Below the pieces are notes generated by a model, which was not told where the DNA came from, ran no database searches, and worked only from the letters and a program-made list of their open reading frames with translations. The translations under genes were made by a program, and so were the position numbers. Shown in pieces: positions 43,759 through 54,847 of a stretch of 64,000 bases of DNA (the first letter of the stretch is position 1; each line of letters begins with the position of its first letter). Source of the stretch: Rhizodiscina lignyota. Taxonomy: Eukaryota > Ascomycota > Dothideomycetes > Aulographales > Rhizodiscinaceae. The stretch lies in the NCBI GenBank assembly GCA_010015805.1, contig ML978121.1:1-64000 (forward strand), in the 5' to 3' direction.

Positions 43759-46446
43759 ATGACAGGAGATCCTAGCCGTGATCCTGTTAGTTACGCAGGT
43801 GCGCGAACCTTGTCCCATTTTGCGCCGATATCGAATTCCTCGAACGAGGCTCAAACGTCTAGCTCAGTCAATAATGTGTCCACCACCGCACCTCTCGAGC
43901 ATGGTCCCCGCCCCACCCTGCTCTCCTGCATCACGTGTCGCCGAAGAAAGGTCAAGTGCGACAAGAAGCAACCATGTATACACTGTACCAAAATGGGCAT
44001 TGAATGCGTCTACCCGGCCTCGGGACGCAAGCCTAGAAGACCACGAAGACCGCAAGATCGAACAGGTTCGAACGAGGAAGATCTGATGCGAAGGCTGAAG
44101 AAATTGGAGGAGGCAATAGCCAATATCGGCGCGACTACGCGAGAGGAACAAAGTCGTGAATATGCCGATCAAAAAGAAGAGATCGCTCTGCACGACTCGG
44201 AAAATGAAATTGCGAGTGATGACTTCAGGACAGCACAGCGAATAGAAGGCAAAAGGCAAGAAGAACAAAGTGAAGGAATTGAACAGCGGAATGACAATCC
44301 TCATAGGTTGACTGGGAGCAATCTGAGAGGTCTCGAGGTTGAATTTGGCAGGCTTGTAGTCGATGCCGGGCGAAGTCGATATGTCAATCCCAGCTTCTGG
44401 GCAAGTCTAGACGACGAGGTATGTAGAGTATTCGTGTGAGATTCTCTGCTGTATTGCTTCGTAGATGCTGAATGTGTCATACAGGTTGAAGATATCAGAG
44501 GCATCCTGGATGAAGAACCTGGCATTAATGACGATGTTCGAGATATATGCTCTCCTGATCCATCCGTCGACAGTTTGTCTAGCCCACAAAGCTATTTCCT
44601 CGGCTCTGGGCATAAAGCTGCTGATTTGCTGTCTTTACATCCTCGTCCGGAGCATATAATGACGTGCTGGGAAGTGTTTAAAGACCGTGTCGATCCACTT
44701 ATCAAGATCTTGCACATTCCGACGATCGAACCCGTCATTCTCAAGGTTCACGATAGTCTTGAACAGAGCCGCCGTAACCTCACACGCATCCGCCTTGATC
44801 AAATTCAGCATGGTATCGACGCGCTCATGTTTGTTATCTACTATAGCGCCATCACAGCAATGTCGCCTGATGAAGTACAGCAGTCGTTTGGTGAAGAGAA
44901 ACTATGCCTCATCTTGAGGTACAGATCAGGCTTTGAGCAAGCTCTAACGGGTGCCGACTTCCTCCACTCCAACGAACTCATTTTTCTTCAGGCTTACACA
45001 ATCTTTCTCATCTGCCGGAACGACGACGCTCGCATCAGTTGGATATTGACGGGCCTTGTCGTGCGCATGGCACAAACGCTTGGTCTGCATCGCGACGGTA
45101 GCCACTTTGAGCTCAACCCTTTCGAAATTGAGATGCGAAGAAGGCTCTGGTGGCAGATCCGCATCCTGGACTCGCGAGCTTCAGACGATCATGGAAGCGA
45201 CTCCATCACTGGACAGTTTGACACACGAATGCCTCTTAATCTAAACGACGAAGACATCTCCCCAGAGATGATTTCATTTCCGAAATCGAAGGTTGGATGC
45301 ACGGAAACTACGTTCGGCCTGATCCGCTTTGAGGTTATCGCTCTCCTTAGAAAGATCCAGGAAGTGCCAGTTGAATCGAGGACGCTGGTTCCGCTGGAGA
45401 AGAAAGAAAGCTGGATAAAAGAGTGCTATGCGATGATAGACGAGCGGTATATCAAACACTTCGACATGTCCAAGCCGTTGTGTTGGTATATGGTCACAGT
45501 TCTGAAGCTCATGAGAGGCAAAATGGTGCTGATGATCTACCATCCGTGCCTCAGGCAGGCTTGTAGTGAGCGTGTGACTCAAGAGATAAAGGATAAGCTT
45601 TTTTTCACAAGCTTAGATGTACTCGAGTCTGGCCTGGCTGTCGCGAATAGGGGGCAAACGAGAAAGTGGAATTGGCTTTTCCATACTTACATTCAATGGC
45701 ACGCTATTGCCTTCTTGCTCAACGAGCTCTGCGTTCGCACCTGGGGCGAGCACGTTGAGCGGGCGTGGAATGCAATTGAATACAGCAGAACGTACGGCGC
45801 AGAGTACGCAAACGGTAAACTCAAATCTCATCTTTGGCGACCACTCCGTCGACTTCTGGCCAAGGCTCGTGCGGCTCGTGAAGTACAGCTCCAAAAGAAG
45901 AAGGAAGCAACTATTCAGGCGATCTACAGCGAGGGATCGAACGCGGAGCATTCGACGGATTTGGGTGTCGTTGGTAACGCAGCTGGCATCGACTTCCAGA
46001 CTCTGGCTAATATGACGTCTCTCCACACAGATGCTGTTGATCCATTATCAATATCATCTTCACAATCTCATGCGAATGGACCATTCACCTCCGTTACTTC
46101 TGATTGTCCCCGTTCTCAGCCACTTTCAGATTTTCCTCTCAACTTGCCACTCAGTGAACCCGTGGACAGTTCAGGAATCGACTTGAACATGGGATTCGAT
46201 TGGCTCTTCAGCGACGCAGCAGTGCAGACATCACCAGGGAGCAGTAACCATGACGTGTTGATGCCGGACGGCAACGTTGACTGGGAGAAATGGGACCAGA
46301 TGGTTGCACAAGTCGGTGCGGCGGAGAGAGAGGCGTTGATGGGAAAGCTCGAGAACGATAGAAGATCAGTGCCGGACGAAGCTGCAAGGCCGTGTCCGTC
46401 AAGCGTTGCTGAGAATGCAAACAGTCAGCTGCGACTCTGGTACTGA
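43759..46446 (+). CDS. Zn(II)2Cys6 transcription factor with fungal_trans domain
   Basis: Exons 43759-44418 and 44485-46446 give 873 residues. The zinc cluster is canonical: CITCRRRKVKCDKKQPC, IHC, then six residues to the last cysteine. A heptad-like Leu/Glu-rich coiled coil (MRRLKKLEEAIANI) follows. The middle homology region includes VRMAQTLGLHRDG and EMRRRLWWQI. The C-terminal 200 residues are Ser/Asn/Asp-rich with tryptophan-acidic patches (VDWEKWDQM), a plausible activation region. The 66-bp intron joins DDE to VEDIRGIL in phase 0. It sits beside the zone of decayed genes at 46.5-50.2 kb, which could include its former targets (inference). Confidence 0.9.
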
Positions 46447-47256
46447 TCAGAATCTATGGTTAGACAAAAGCTGGAACTTGAAGGCTGTGGCGTGTCATGG
46501 AGAACCAGTACCTCAATAATTCATGATAAATCATGACGTCTGCGTACCGGAACATGTCCAAGATTTTGCTTAATAAATATTGTAAAAGCAGCATGACCTG
46601 AATGCTATACCCGGCAATGTTGCAACACTTTATTGGGAAAGGCGTGCCTCTTGCTTTTGTAGTCCTCAATTGAGTAAGTGAGTACTTCCTGATTCAGTAA
46701 CTCGACTCTATGCCCGGTGCGATGAGTGGATCCGACAGCGCGGAATTCCCCCATGAGCGAGGTGATCATAATCAAAAAGTTCATGAGAAACACGGAACGC
46801 GCAATGCTTCATCTCTCATCGGACTTTCGGGGAAAATACGCTATGCGCGATCACGTTCTGAACTTGGCTGGCTGACGGACTCTCGGGAACTTTGCTTCCT
46901 CCGAAAAGATAACCTTGAAAACCACTGCCTGAGAGCTTCCAACTTCGCAAATTATGGTATCGGAACCACTCATCACACCGGCCATAATATCTCTTCAAGA
47001 TTGCCTACTTTATTCTGTTTCTTCGGCGACGATTCTGCTGAATCTCTCCAGAAGCGTTTGTAATGCTCAATATTATGGATCAAATGTGGATCTGGAGAGC
47101 TGCTTGGCACCTACATAAGACGAAATTTCGTGTTAATTGTCACCCACATGTACACTTATAAATTTATCTTCTGTATCTCTTTTCACGGCATTACAAGTCT
47201 CAGAGTTGTTGACATTGGCAAAGTTCTTGCGTTCCAATAGCCTCTATTCTGATATA
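46447..47256. other. Degenerate intergenic region
   Basis: AT-richer than the flanking genes. ORFs at 46710-47063 and elsewhere show no known pattern. It is probably part of the decayed stretch that continues to 50.2 kb. Confidence 0.35.
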
Positions 47257-47643
47257 ATGGATTTGCTACGCAAGACTGCGGTAGGGCAAATCATTAGATA
47301 TGTTACTGGAAACAAGGTTTTGCTATATCCGGAAGAGGAGACAAATTTTAGTTGGCCGCTATTGGTATGTAGCCGTTGAGAATCTCGTTGTACAAATATC
47401 CCTTATGCTAATATTCTGTTAGGATGCAATTATGGACATACCGGACGAGAAATCCAATGCACAGGGACGTGTTGAGAACAATCTCACTCATTCTTGCGTT
47501 CAAACGATCTTTGCCGAACGCTTTTTGCCGCTGCTTGCGCATTATTCAGCAGACCTCTATTTATCGATCTAGGAATCGGCAGCGGGGTCAGTGTGCTTGC
47601 TGGATTGTCATGCTTGGGCATCCTGGGAATGTTTAAGCTTTAG
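47257..47643 (+). pseudogene. MFS multidrug transporter relic: N- and C-terminal ends joined, middle lost
   Basis: The start (47257-47364, MDLLRKTAVGQIIRYVTGNK...YPEEE) matches the cytosolic N-terminus of fungal DHA1-type drug:H+ antiporters. It is followed by a normal 59-bp intron (GTATGT...branch CTAATA...TAG) and a short second-exon piece (DAIMDIPDEKSNAQ). From about 47518, in a different frame, comes the typical last transmembrane segment (LFAAACALFSRPLFIDLGIG...LSCLGILGMFKL, stop at 47641). Roughly 400 residues containing most of the membrane helices are missing. The splice sites and the two ends are well preserved, so the loss looks recent compared with point decay. Confidence 0.7.
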
Positions 47644-48000
47644 AAGTATGGAGCATGGCTGAGATCCAAGAGCACGTTTGCACAGAGTTGACTTCGTACA
47701 TCGGAGTAGTCGACCAAGCACACCTGTAATTACTTTCTGAAAATGCCCAATGTTGGAGAATTTCGTTGTGAAATGAGGTCCGTTATCCCGCGTGGAGTTA
47801 GATGTTAGAGTTGCAGATTGTTCACTTGCGAATCGGGAATCAATACATGACGGCATATACACGCCAAACGGAAGATTTTAGAGTTGTCAATCATATGCTC
47901 ATTCATATTCTATGATGTGCTGTACGTTTGGTGTACATCACTCTAGCAAATTGAATAATGACGACCTCCAATAGTCAAACGTCAGTGCTCTGCCACTTCC
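47644..48000. other. Region between two convergent relics
   Basis: Short, AT-rich, with no feature recognised. Confidence 0.35.
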
Positions 48001-49000
48001 CTACCAGGCTGGTTTCTTCTGATCCTTAGATTTTGGTATATTATCTTTTGGAGGCTGCCAGTGATTGACGTTCTTCGTACCAGGATTATCTAGATCGAGT
48101 TCGAACCTATCTGGAACTTTCAAACCTTGCTTGATGTAGCTTTCCATAACTACGGCAGATACGCCGTCCCGAAATAGCCATGCATCATCTGTCTGATACT
48201 GCCATGCTTCGAGAGTTCCCCGACACTCTCCAAGAATATCTTCGTAGTCTTTGTCGCTTGCCAGGTTCTTCACTTCTTCTTCATCCTTCCCAAAATCATA
48301 CAACTCCTCCGGACCACGGAAGAGGTATGACTTTAGGGGTCTCTTGCCGATCATGATCGGACCGTCTTTGTTTCTGATTCCCTCCCAGGAAATGCTGGCA
48401 TACAAGTCTGCGGCAAATGGGAAGTCGAGTCGGTACGCAATATTCCGGTGATACTTGTAGCGGTGAGTTCTCATGAAACGTGTGGGATAGTAGTTCTGGA
48501 CCTCATGGAAAGTATGTGATCCAAAGATATGCTGCTTCGATTTGTCGGTCGGCAGTAGTTCACTACATTGCAGAATAGGGAGCGCCGAGTCGCCTAGGCG
48601 CATCGGAGATTTTCCTGAGTTCGGTGTTTTGATATCGCAGTCTCTTCTTCCAGCCCAGGCAATGGTGGCGGGTAGGATGTCGAGGAACGACACCATGTTG
48701 GCGTTCACGAGGGCCGACGTGAACTTTTCCGATGATTCCGGTTAGGTAATTTAAAGAGTTGAACACTTGCGGAACAGGCTCAATCTAAAACATGTGTATC
48801 AGTATTTTACTAACAGATATAAACGTTGGATTTGATACATGGGCGTGGGTTTGAAAGTGGTCTATTAGGAATCAGTGAACTTGTACTGTCTGTGTAGCGT
48901 GGTATACCAACTCCAGCTATGTTCTAGGCCATATTGCCCGTTCTGATGAGTGTGCAGTCCAGTGTAAATAGTTGATCGGCTGCCACTGCAAGAAGCCCTG
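48001..49000 (-). pseudogene. Sulfatase (heparan-N-sulfatase-like) relic with internal deletion
   Basis: Read on the minus strand, three recognisable pieces remain. First (about 48995-48895), the sulfatase signature region SCSGSRSTIYTGLHTHQNG; the normal motif is C/S-x-P-x-R and here the proline position reads Gly. Next (48784-48713), EPVPQVFNSLNYLTGIIGKVHVGP. Last (about 48726-48001), the C-terminal third, LVNANMVSFLDILP through HTFHEVQNYYPTR and ELYDFGKDEEEVKNLA to the stop. About 200-250 residues between the second and third pieces are gone and the frame shifts at the junction; both sides share GCCCT. Stops and degenerate sequence separate the first two pieces, and no intact N-terminus was found. 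The intact enzymes hydrolyse sulfate esters or sulfamates; this copy cannot encode one. Confidence 0.75.
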
Positions 49001-50425
49001 AGTGTGATTGGTATTCCAGACATGCTTGCGATCTACACTTTCGGCAAGAAGCTACGTGCTAGATCTAAATTCGCACAGAGCTGAACAGCATCAACTAGAG
49101 CAACCATTTCGACACCAAGGATTGGTCTACGCGAATAACGCTTCTCGCGAAGAAAGCAAATCTCGCTCCGACGTCACAGTTTCGCCACTTGCGCCTTTAG
49201 CATATTGGTGCGACATCCATCCATCCATCAGTTCGGCGTCTTTCTGCTAGACAATCATTGCGTCTACCATAAGGAAGCGTTTAGTTATACACTTTGACTC
49301 CTCCAAATACGATTTCATCAGATTGGTCAGTGTTCCATAGAGAAGGTTCTCACAGTCAAAAATTATTGCGCTCGATGGGCTCACTGTTCTTCCAACCATT
49401 TCGTGCTCCGCAAATACTCAATCCTCATAAACCGTGTTACGAAACCCACACATGCTCCGGATCTCAGACTCACTTGTAAACAAAGTAGACATGAATACCC
49501 TGTCAGTATTGATGTCAGGTTCGGAGTGAACTGGCGAATCCCTTTGATTCGAGGAGAACTTGGCGATCTCGCCTGGTTTTATCTCAAGCACCTTCTGATC
49601 CAACAAACGCTCTGCAACCTCTTCCCTTTCCCTGTTATTCGGATTATTTCCCTGTGCGAAGAGCTCAGTCGCCGTGAATTTAGCTAGTTCATCATTCCAC
49701 TTCAAGAACAACGTTGATGGTCCAAGAATGGTTGTAGCATATTTGTAACACACTACGTGTCTGTCCGAATCGAAAAATCTTCCATCTTGGTGCCAACGCG
49801 GCTTTTCCAGTCATCGACGGGGTTACTCGTTCCAATCTTGAAGCACATCGCCGCCTTCTCGCCGCTGTGGCAATTGCAGTCGTTATGCGCAGCATGGAGA
49901 AAGCGCGATATGACGTCGCGTAATTCGTTTGCGTCTCCATCAGATATTTGGCCAGAAACCCCACAGCGTCGTCACTTTCTAGAAATTTCTGAACAGGACC
50001 GAAATAATCGCAGACAAGCTCTTTCACAATTTTAGAGAGGCTACTCGCGCACGACAGCGCGCCAATGACGTGAACGCGCCGTCGATCGTCATTCGTGTCG
50101 GTTGAGCATGAGCGCAATGGTCGAAAGAGAGAATTTCTGTGTACAATTATCTCTCCCAAAAAACCCGAAAAAACCAGGTGTGCGTAATAAGGTACATGTC
50201 GTCCGTACATAGCAGCAGCTGATGTTCCGTTTACCTACTTAACTATCGTACCCCTGTAAAATGCCATGTGCGCACGGCTGCTCCACTCCCAATCTGGAGT
50301 AGCAAGCGCAATTTTATTTGACGGTTGGCGCGAGCACTCTGTCCTGCTTTGGACACCGTAAATATGCCCAGTCACGATGTTTGACTCCTTCAAGACGTAG
50401 ACGTCGTGGAATAGTACCAAGAATC
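49001..50425. other. Degenerate region with unassigned minus-strand coding remnants
   Basis: Minus-strand frames at about 50210-49692 and 49753-49418 are open for 172 and 111 codons. A third, overlapping frame (about 49990-49765: ELRDVISRFLHAAHNDCNC, then GEKAAMCFKIGTSNPVDDWK) reads most like protein. They do not join into one gene with consensus introns and I recognise no family. This looks like another damaged gene. The last 200 bases are the presumed promoter of IPK1. Confidence 0.35.
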
Positions 50426-51664
50426 ATGAATGATAATGCATCCGGCAGCATACCCGAAGTCTATGCCGCCTTCTCCGACGATGGAGGCCTTCTCGCAATC
50501 GCTGGGACGACAACTACTTCAAATTCAACAACATCAAAGTCAACAATATCAAAGTCATCACTCGCATGCATAGCCTTAGAGTATTTCTCTGAAGGTGGTG
50601 CTAACGTTGTGTACTCTCTACGCCCAGCATTGGTCGAGAAAACCATACATGGCTTAGCTGGAGCCCGTCTTGGTACTACAACAGAGTCTCCAAATTTGGC
50701 TCGACGGCTTCAAGGCAAAGTCTTAAGGCTACGAAAAGTGCAAGAGCCGGCTCAAGGGGATGCCGAGACGACACCATATGTCCCCACGGCTGAGGTGGAA
50801 CGGTATCTGCACGAGGGGATCGAACCGCGACTTGGTACTGACTATCTTGTGAAGCACGATATGATCAAGGTAGACCCAAAACTCATCAAAGCATGCAACT
50901 CTGCGCTGGCTACCGGTGAAGAAGCAAAAGTTCGACCGAAGAGACGAAAGGGCGACCGCCTCAATGAGAATGAGCCACATGCTCTGTTGCTCGATGACAT
51001 GCGTCCGGAGCCCGGTGTGAGCTTCATGATCGAGTTCAAGCCAAAATGGCTCTCTGACTCACCAAATCCTCAACGCCTGAAGCGTAGGCGATGCCGGACA
51101 TGCGCTCTCAGGACCATGAGGAATGCAGAGAAGGGAAAGAAAGCTGGCAGGAGTCCAACAGCCGGATTCTGTCCACTTGCACTTACCTCATCCGGCGCTG
51201 CGCTGGAGAAGATTATCGACCACTTTCTTTTCGCGAACGGAGTCCAGGACCATCCACTGTGGAAATCACACGGCGATCGTGTTACTGAAAGATTGGCTCA
51301 AGATTTTACGTCGGGATCTACGGTGACGCTCCTCTCGCGTCTTCGAGAACTGGAGAATGATCTTGATCCCCACGGCTGTCTCAGCTTTGAGGGGCATCAG
51401 CAATTGCAGAACGAGGGAGCATTAGATGACCTCGAACTAGCCATGACACTAAGGGACTGCACAATATTTGCAAGGCTCACATGGGAGCCGTCTGGACCCT
51501 TGGAATTGAGACTGGCGGACTTGGACCGGAAGGACTGGAGAACACGACTAGAGAGATGGTGCGCGACGGAGCGCGCACTAATCGATGGCGGGTGGTATGA
51601 GGGGGCGGAGAAGAATGCAGACATTCTGCGACCGCGGGAAATCTGCCAATTATGGGCATCTTGA
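50426..51664 (+). CDS. ipk1: Inositol-pentakisphosphate 2-kinase
   Basis: Single exon, 412 residues. The enzyme phosphorylates InsP5 at position 2 to make phytate (InsP6), which supports mRNA export and signalling. Family landmarks are the N-terminal EYFSEGGANVVYSL nucleotide-binding strand, RLRKV, MIEFKPKWL (catalytic/ATP contact region), the cysteine pair in RRRCRTCALR, and the aspartate-containing LRLADLDRKD near the end. A Ser/Thr-rich insertion from ACA/TCA-type repeats (residues 31-48) interrupts the N-terminal strand region compared with the usual sequence. Start at MNDNASG: an in-frame ATG at 50318 would add 36 basic residues that look untranslated. Confidence 0.87.
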   Translation: MNDNASGSIPEVYAAFSDDGGLLAIAGTTTTSNSTTSKSTISKSSLACIALEYFSEGGANVVYSLRPALVEKTIHGLAGARLGTTTESPNLARRLQGKVLRLRKVQEPAQGDAETTPYVPTAEVERYLHEGIEPRLGTDYLVKHDMIKVDPKLIKACNSALATGEEAKVRPKRRKGDRLNENEPHALLLDDMRPEPGVSFMIEFKPKWLSDSPNPQRLKRRRCRTCALRTMRNAEKGKKAGRSPTAGFCPLALTSSGAALEKIIDHFLFANGVQDHPLWKSHGDRVTERLAQDFTSGSTVTLLSRLRELENDLDPHGCLSFEGHQQLQNEGALDDLELAMTLRDCTIFARLTWEPSGPLELRLADLDRKDWRTRLERWCATERALIDGGWYEGAEKNADILRPREICQLWAS

Positions 51665-52177
51665 ATATTGATGAGCTGTTGCTTTAGATATGCAACATCC
51701 TGTGGGTGCTCACTGCAGATGTGTGTCGATGCTTTATCTTTCAACGCGCTTTTCTTGTTTGGTTTTTACATGGCGTTTCGACTTCTCCGGTTCTTCAATC
51801 TTCCGCTTGACAGCTCTCACTCAACCTTGTATGTATGTGGCCGAATGCTTGAATTCAAGACCCCTAGTTCTTTATGATACATCAGAACAATTTTTAGACG
51901 CGTGAGCATTAGGCGAATATGATCAAAGGAAAGAACCCTTGGAAGGCAGATCATTGAAGGGAGGAGTAACCTAGAGACTAGCGGGTATAGAGCAACGATT
52001 AAATGAACTTCATCCCCATAGGCTCAGATTTGCACCATGATCCCCCTGACTCCGCCCAATTAACATGGCGAGACATGAGCATCCTACGGCATTGTGAGGC
52101 ATCGAGCAGTGGAATCGTAGCGAGTTTTGAAACCGAATACGTTAACTAAGGAAAGGGATATATTTGGCTGACGAACC

Positions 52178-52624
52178 TCAAGGGTGAGCGCTAACTTGCG
52201 CTGGATCTTCGGCAGGCCTGGTTGCTTTTCGGGTCGTTGGACGTTCGCCTCTCCCCACCATCCGTTTGCTAATTTCAATGATCTCTTGAATGTATGGCCA
52301 ATTTATTTTCCATACTATTGGTTCTACCTCCGAGTCATCATCTGTCATAGCGCTTGATTGCGGAGTCTGCCACCAGACTTCGGCATTTACTTGAGGCTCC
52401 TCCGCACCTGTGTGGAGAATATGGGGCTCGAGGAAACATCATCCCATCCACATACACGATATTCGCCATCGTCCGGATACTCATTCAAACAGAGCCGATC
52501 TTAATATGTTCTACAACCATATCATGTTAGCTTCCACCAATCGCTCTGGTGTAGTTTCATCTCCAGTCGAGACTTTGTCAATTCGTGGTTTGAGGGGAAG
52601 CCAATCGCCTGCAGTCAATTTCAT
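52178..52624 (-). pseudogene. Possible decayed small gene
   Basis: On the minus strand an ATG at 52624 opens MKLTAGDWLPLKPRIDKV, running 37 codons to a stop. A second frame (LCLNEYPDDGEY) connects through a consensus-like intron (GTATGT...CACAG) to EEPQVNAEVWWQTPQ and VWKINWPYIQEIIEISK, ending at 52178. The parts need one frameshift to connect. The composition is protein-like, but no family is recognised and the plus strand is also partly open. Confidence 0.3.
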
Positions 52625-52748
52625 TGAGCCTCACTCACAGCAACGGTAAAAGTGCGGAGTCCCCGCAGCTCCGCCACAACTTCACACACAGACTAATACG
52701 GAATTTTGAACGTTGTGATTGAACTTTGATGGAATCGACGTGAATCTC

Positions 52749-52756
52749 TATAAAAG
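52749..52756 (+). promoter_or_regulatory. TATA box (TATAAAAG)
   Basis: Consensus TATA element 252 bases before the MFS start codon, followed by a pyrimidine/CA-rich leader of the kind found in strongly expressed fungal genes. Confidence 0.65.
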
Positions 52757-53007
52757 GGACGTCACCCCTCACCCACACTTCTCTTTCCCATCACCATCAA
52801 CTTCGCCAGTCAACCACCATCACACGTAGACGAAGTACACTTCCACCAACTCACACAAAATACCATCATCTTCACACGCACTCACCATCTCTCTACGTGG
52901 GCCAGCATCTCCCTACGGAGGCAACGCACATCATCTTATCCAATAGAAAATCCAATAGCAAAATCAAAAGAACTTTTCAGAATAAGAACAAATAAAAACA
53001 AGTAAAG

Positions 53008-54847
53008 ATGTCAATGCCCAGGGAGCCAGTTGACTGCGTTGGCACGGAGGCGACCTCGCCAAATCCGCCACGGTCGCGCTTTTCGAGAGCCGTTGGAGCT
53101 CTTCGTTCTTGCGTTACGTTGGGGAATTTCCCCCGCAAGCCGGAGCCTGATATGACCGGCGCCAAGATCCTCCGCGAGGAGCATGTTCAGAAGAAGCTCG
53201 CCGTTTCGTTCCCCCGGAGGAGGAAATGGTTCGCCCTCTATGTTCTCTCTGTGGTTCAAATATCCATGAACTACAATGCATCCGTCTACGGGAACGCGAT
53301 CCCGGGTCTCGTAAGGGGCTTTAAAGTGTCGGATGATGTGGCCCGGATGGGACAGGTATGACTTATCATATTCATCCTGAAATGTACATGCTAATTGTGG
53401 TTGCTAGTGGGTGATGCTCATCGCCTACGCCTTCGGGTGTGAACTCTGGGCTCCTTGGTCAGAGGATTTCGGCCGAGTCCCGGTCCTCCAAGCTTCTCTG
53501 TGGATGGTCAACATCTTTCAGGTCATGTGCGGAGCTGCTCCATCCATGTCGGTGGTCATCGCGGGACGCGCGCTTGTGGGGCTTTGCAGCGCCGGTGGCT
53601 CGGTCACTCTTGGTGTTGTCGCGGACATGTACAAGCCCGAAGATCAGCAGCAAGCCGTGGCCTTCGTCGTCTTTGCCTCTGTCATGGGCAGTGTCATCGG
53701 ACCAGTCACCGGGGCATTCATCCAGCGCTACATTCCGAATTGGCGCTGGAACTTTTGGATCCAGCTCATCTTTGGGGCGACTGCAGCAATCCTTCATCTC
53801 CTCTGCCCGGAGACCCGCAGCTCGGTACTCATGAAGAAGGTAGCGAAAAAACGCCGCCAAAGAGGCCACAAGGTCGTTACGGTCGACGAAGTCGAAGGCG
53901 ACAAGCTAACATTTAAGAAATGCCTGACGATCTGGACTCGGCCGTTCCGAATGTTCGTTTGTGAGCCCATTGTGCTCTGCCTCTCGCTCCTCTCTGGCTT
54001 CTCCGACGCTCTCATCTTCATGTTCTTAGAGGTTAGTCATCAGCATTGCGCAAAGTTGGGGTTCAGGATTATGCTAATCTATTCCGCGTGACTTTAGGCT
54101 TACGGCGAAGTCTACCACCAATGGGGCTTCGGGACCATCGCAATGGGTCTCACATTCGTCCCTCTCGCCATCGGATACGCCATCGCTTGGGGCCTCCATT
54201 CCTGGGACATCAACCGCCAGCGAGACAAGGTGGCCAACGGTATGGCAAAGCGTGGACCCGAGGAAAAACTCCGTCTCCTCTTGTTTCTTGCCCCCCTCGA
54301 GGTCATTGGTCTCTTCGGTTTCGCGTGGGTGAGCCTGGGCCCCAGCTATGGCGTCCCTTGGATTGCGCCGATGCTCTTCAGCGTCCTCGTGGGCATCGCA
54401 AATTACAGCATCTATATGGCCACCGTCGACTACATGGTCGAAGCTTACGGGCCATATGCTGCCTCGGCCACCGGCGGCAATGGCTTCGCTCGAGATCTCC
54501 TTGCGGGCATCTCGGCACTCTACGCGAAGCCGCTCTACCGCAACATTGGAACCCGGCTCAACACCAGCTGGCCGCTCGTCTACGGCAGCTTGATCCTTGC
54601 GTGCCTCTGTGTGCTCATCGTGAGCCCCATCTACCTCTTCTTCTTCAAGGGCCCGTACATCCGAGCACACAGCAAGTTTTCGAAGAAGGTCATTGCGCAG
54701 AGGGAGGAGACGGAGGCGAAGGCTGCCGCGAGGGCAGCTGAGAATGAGGCGGTGTTGCCTGAGGAGGCTGGTCAGGAGATGAAGGAGGTAGTGGTTGCTG
54801 AAGCGGATGTAGAGAGTAGCAGTGACAGCAGTAACAGCAGCGTCTAG
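53008..54847 (+). CDS. MFS drug:H+ antiporter-type transporter (DHA1-like)
   Basis: Exons 53008-53355, 53408-54031 and 54098-54847 give 573 residues. After a cytosolic N-terminus of about 75 residues, some 12 hydrophobic segments can be traced. DHA1 marks include FGRVPVLQ after the second helix, the SAGGSVTLGVVADMY and GPVTGAFIQR segments (motif C-like region), WRWNFWIQLIFG, and LLCPETRSSVL at the central loop. It should export drugs or metabolites from the plasma membrane using the proton gradient. The tail is Glu/Ala-rich and ends in a serine run. Both introns (52 and 66 bp) are phase 0. The upstream TATA box and leader suggest strong or inducible expression. Confidence 0.92.

Larger units (their letters stand above)
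51665..53007. promoter_or_regulatory. Intergenic region and promoter of the MFS gene
   Basis: 1.3 kb. The right half is a classic fungal promoter with a TATA box and a long CA/TC-rich leader (about 52775-52990). The left half contains only a possible decayed gene on the minus strand (listed separately). Confidence 0.55.

Noticed and set aside
54046-54741. Plus-strand ORF of 231 codons, and a 198-codon minus-strand ORF at 54074-54670
   Set aside because: Both are shadows of the third MFS exon (54098-54847); their translations are low-complexity and lack membrane segments.
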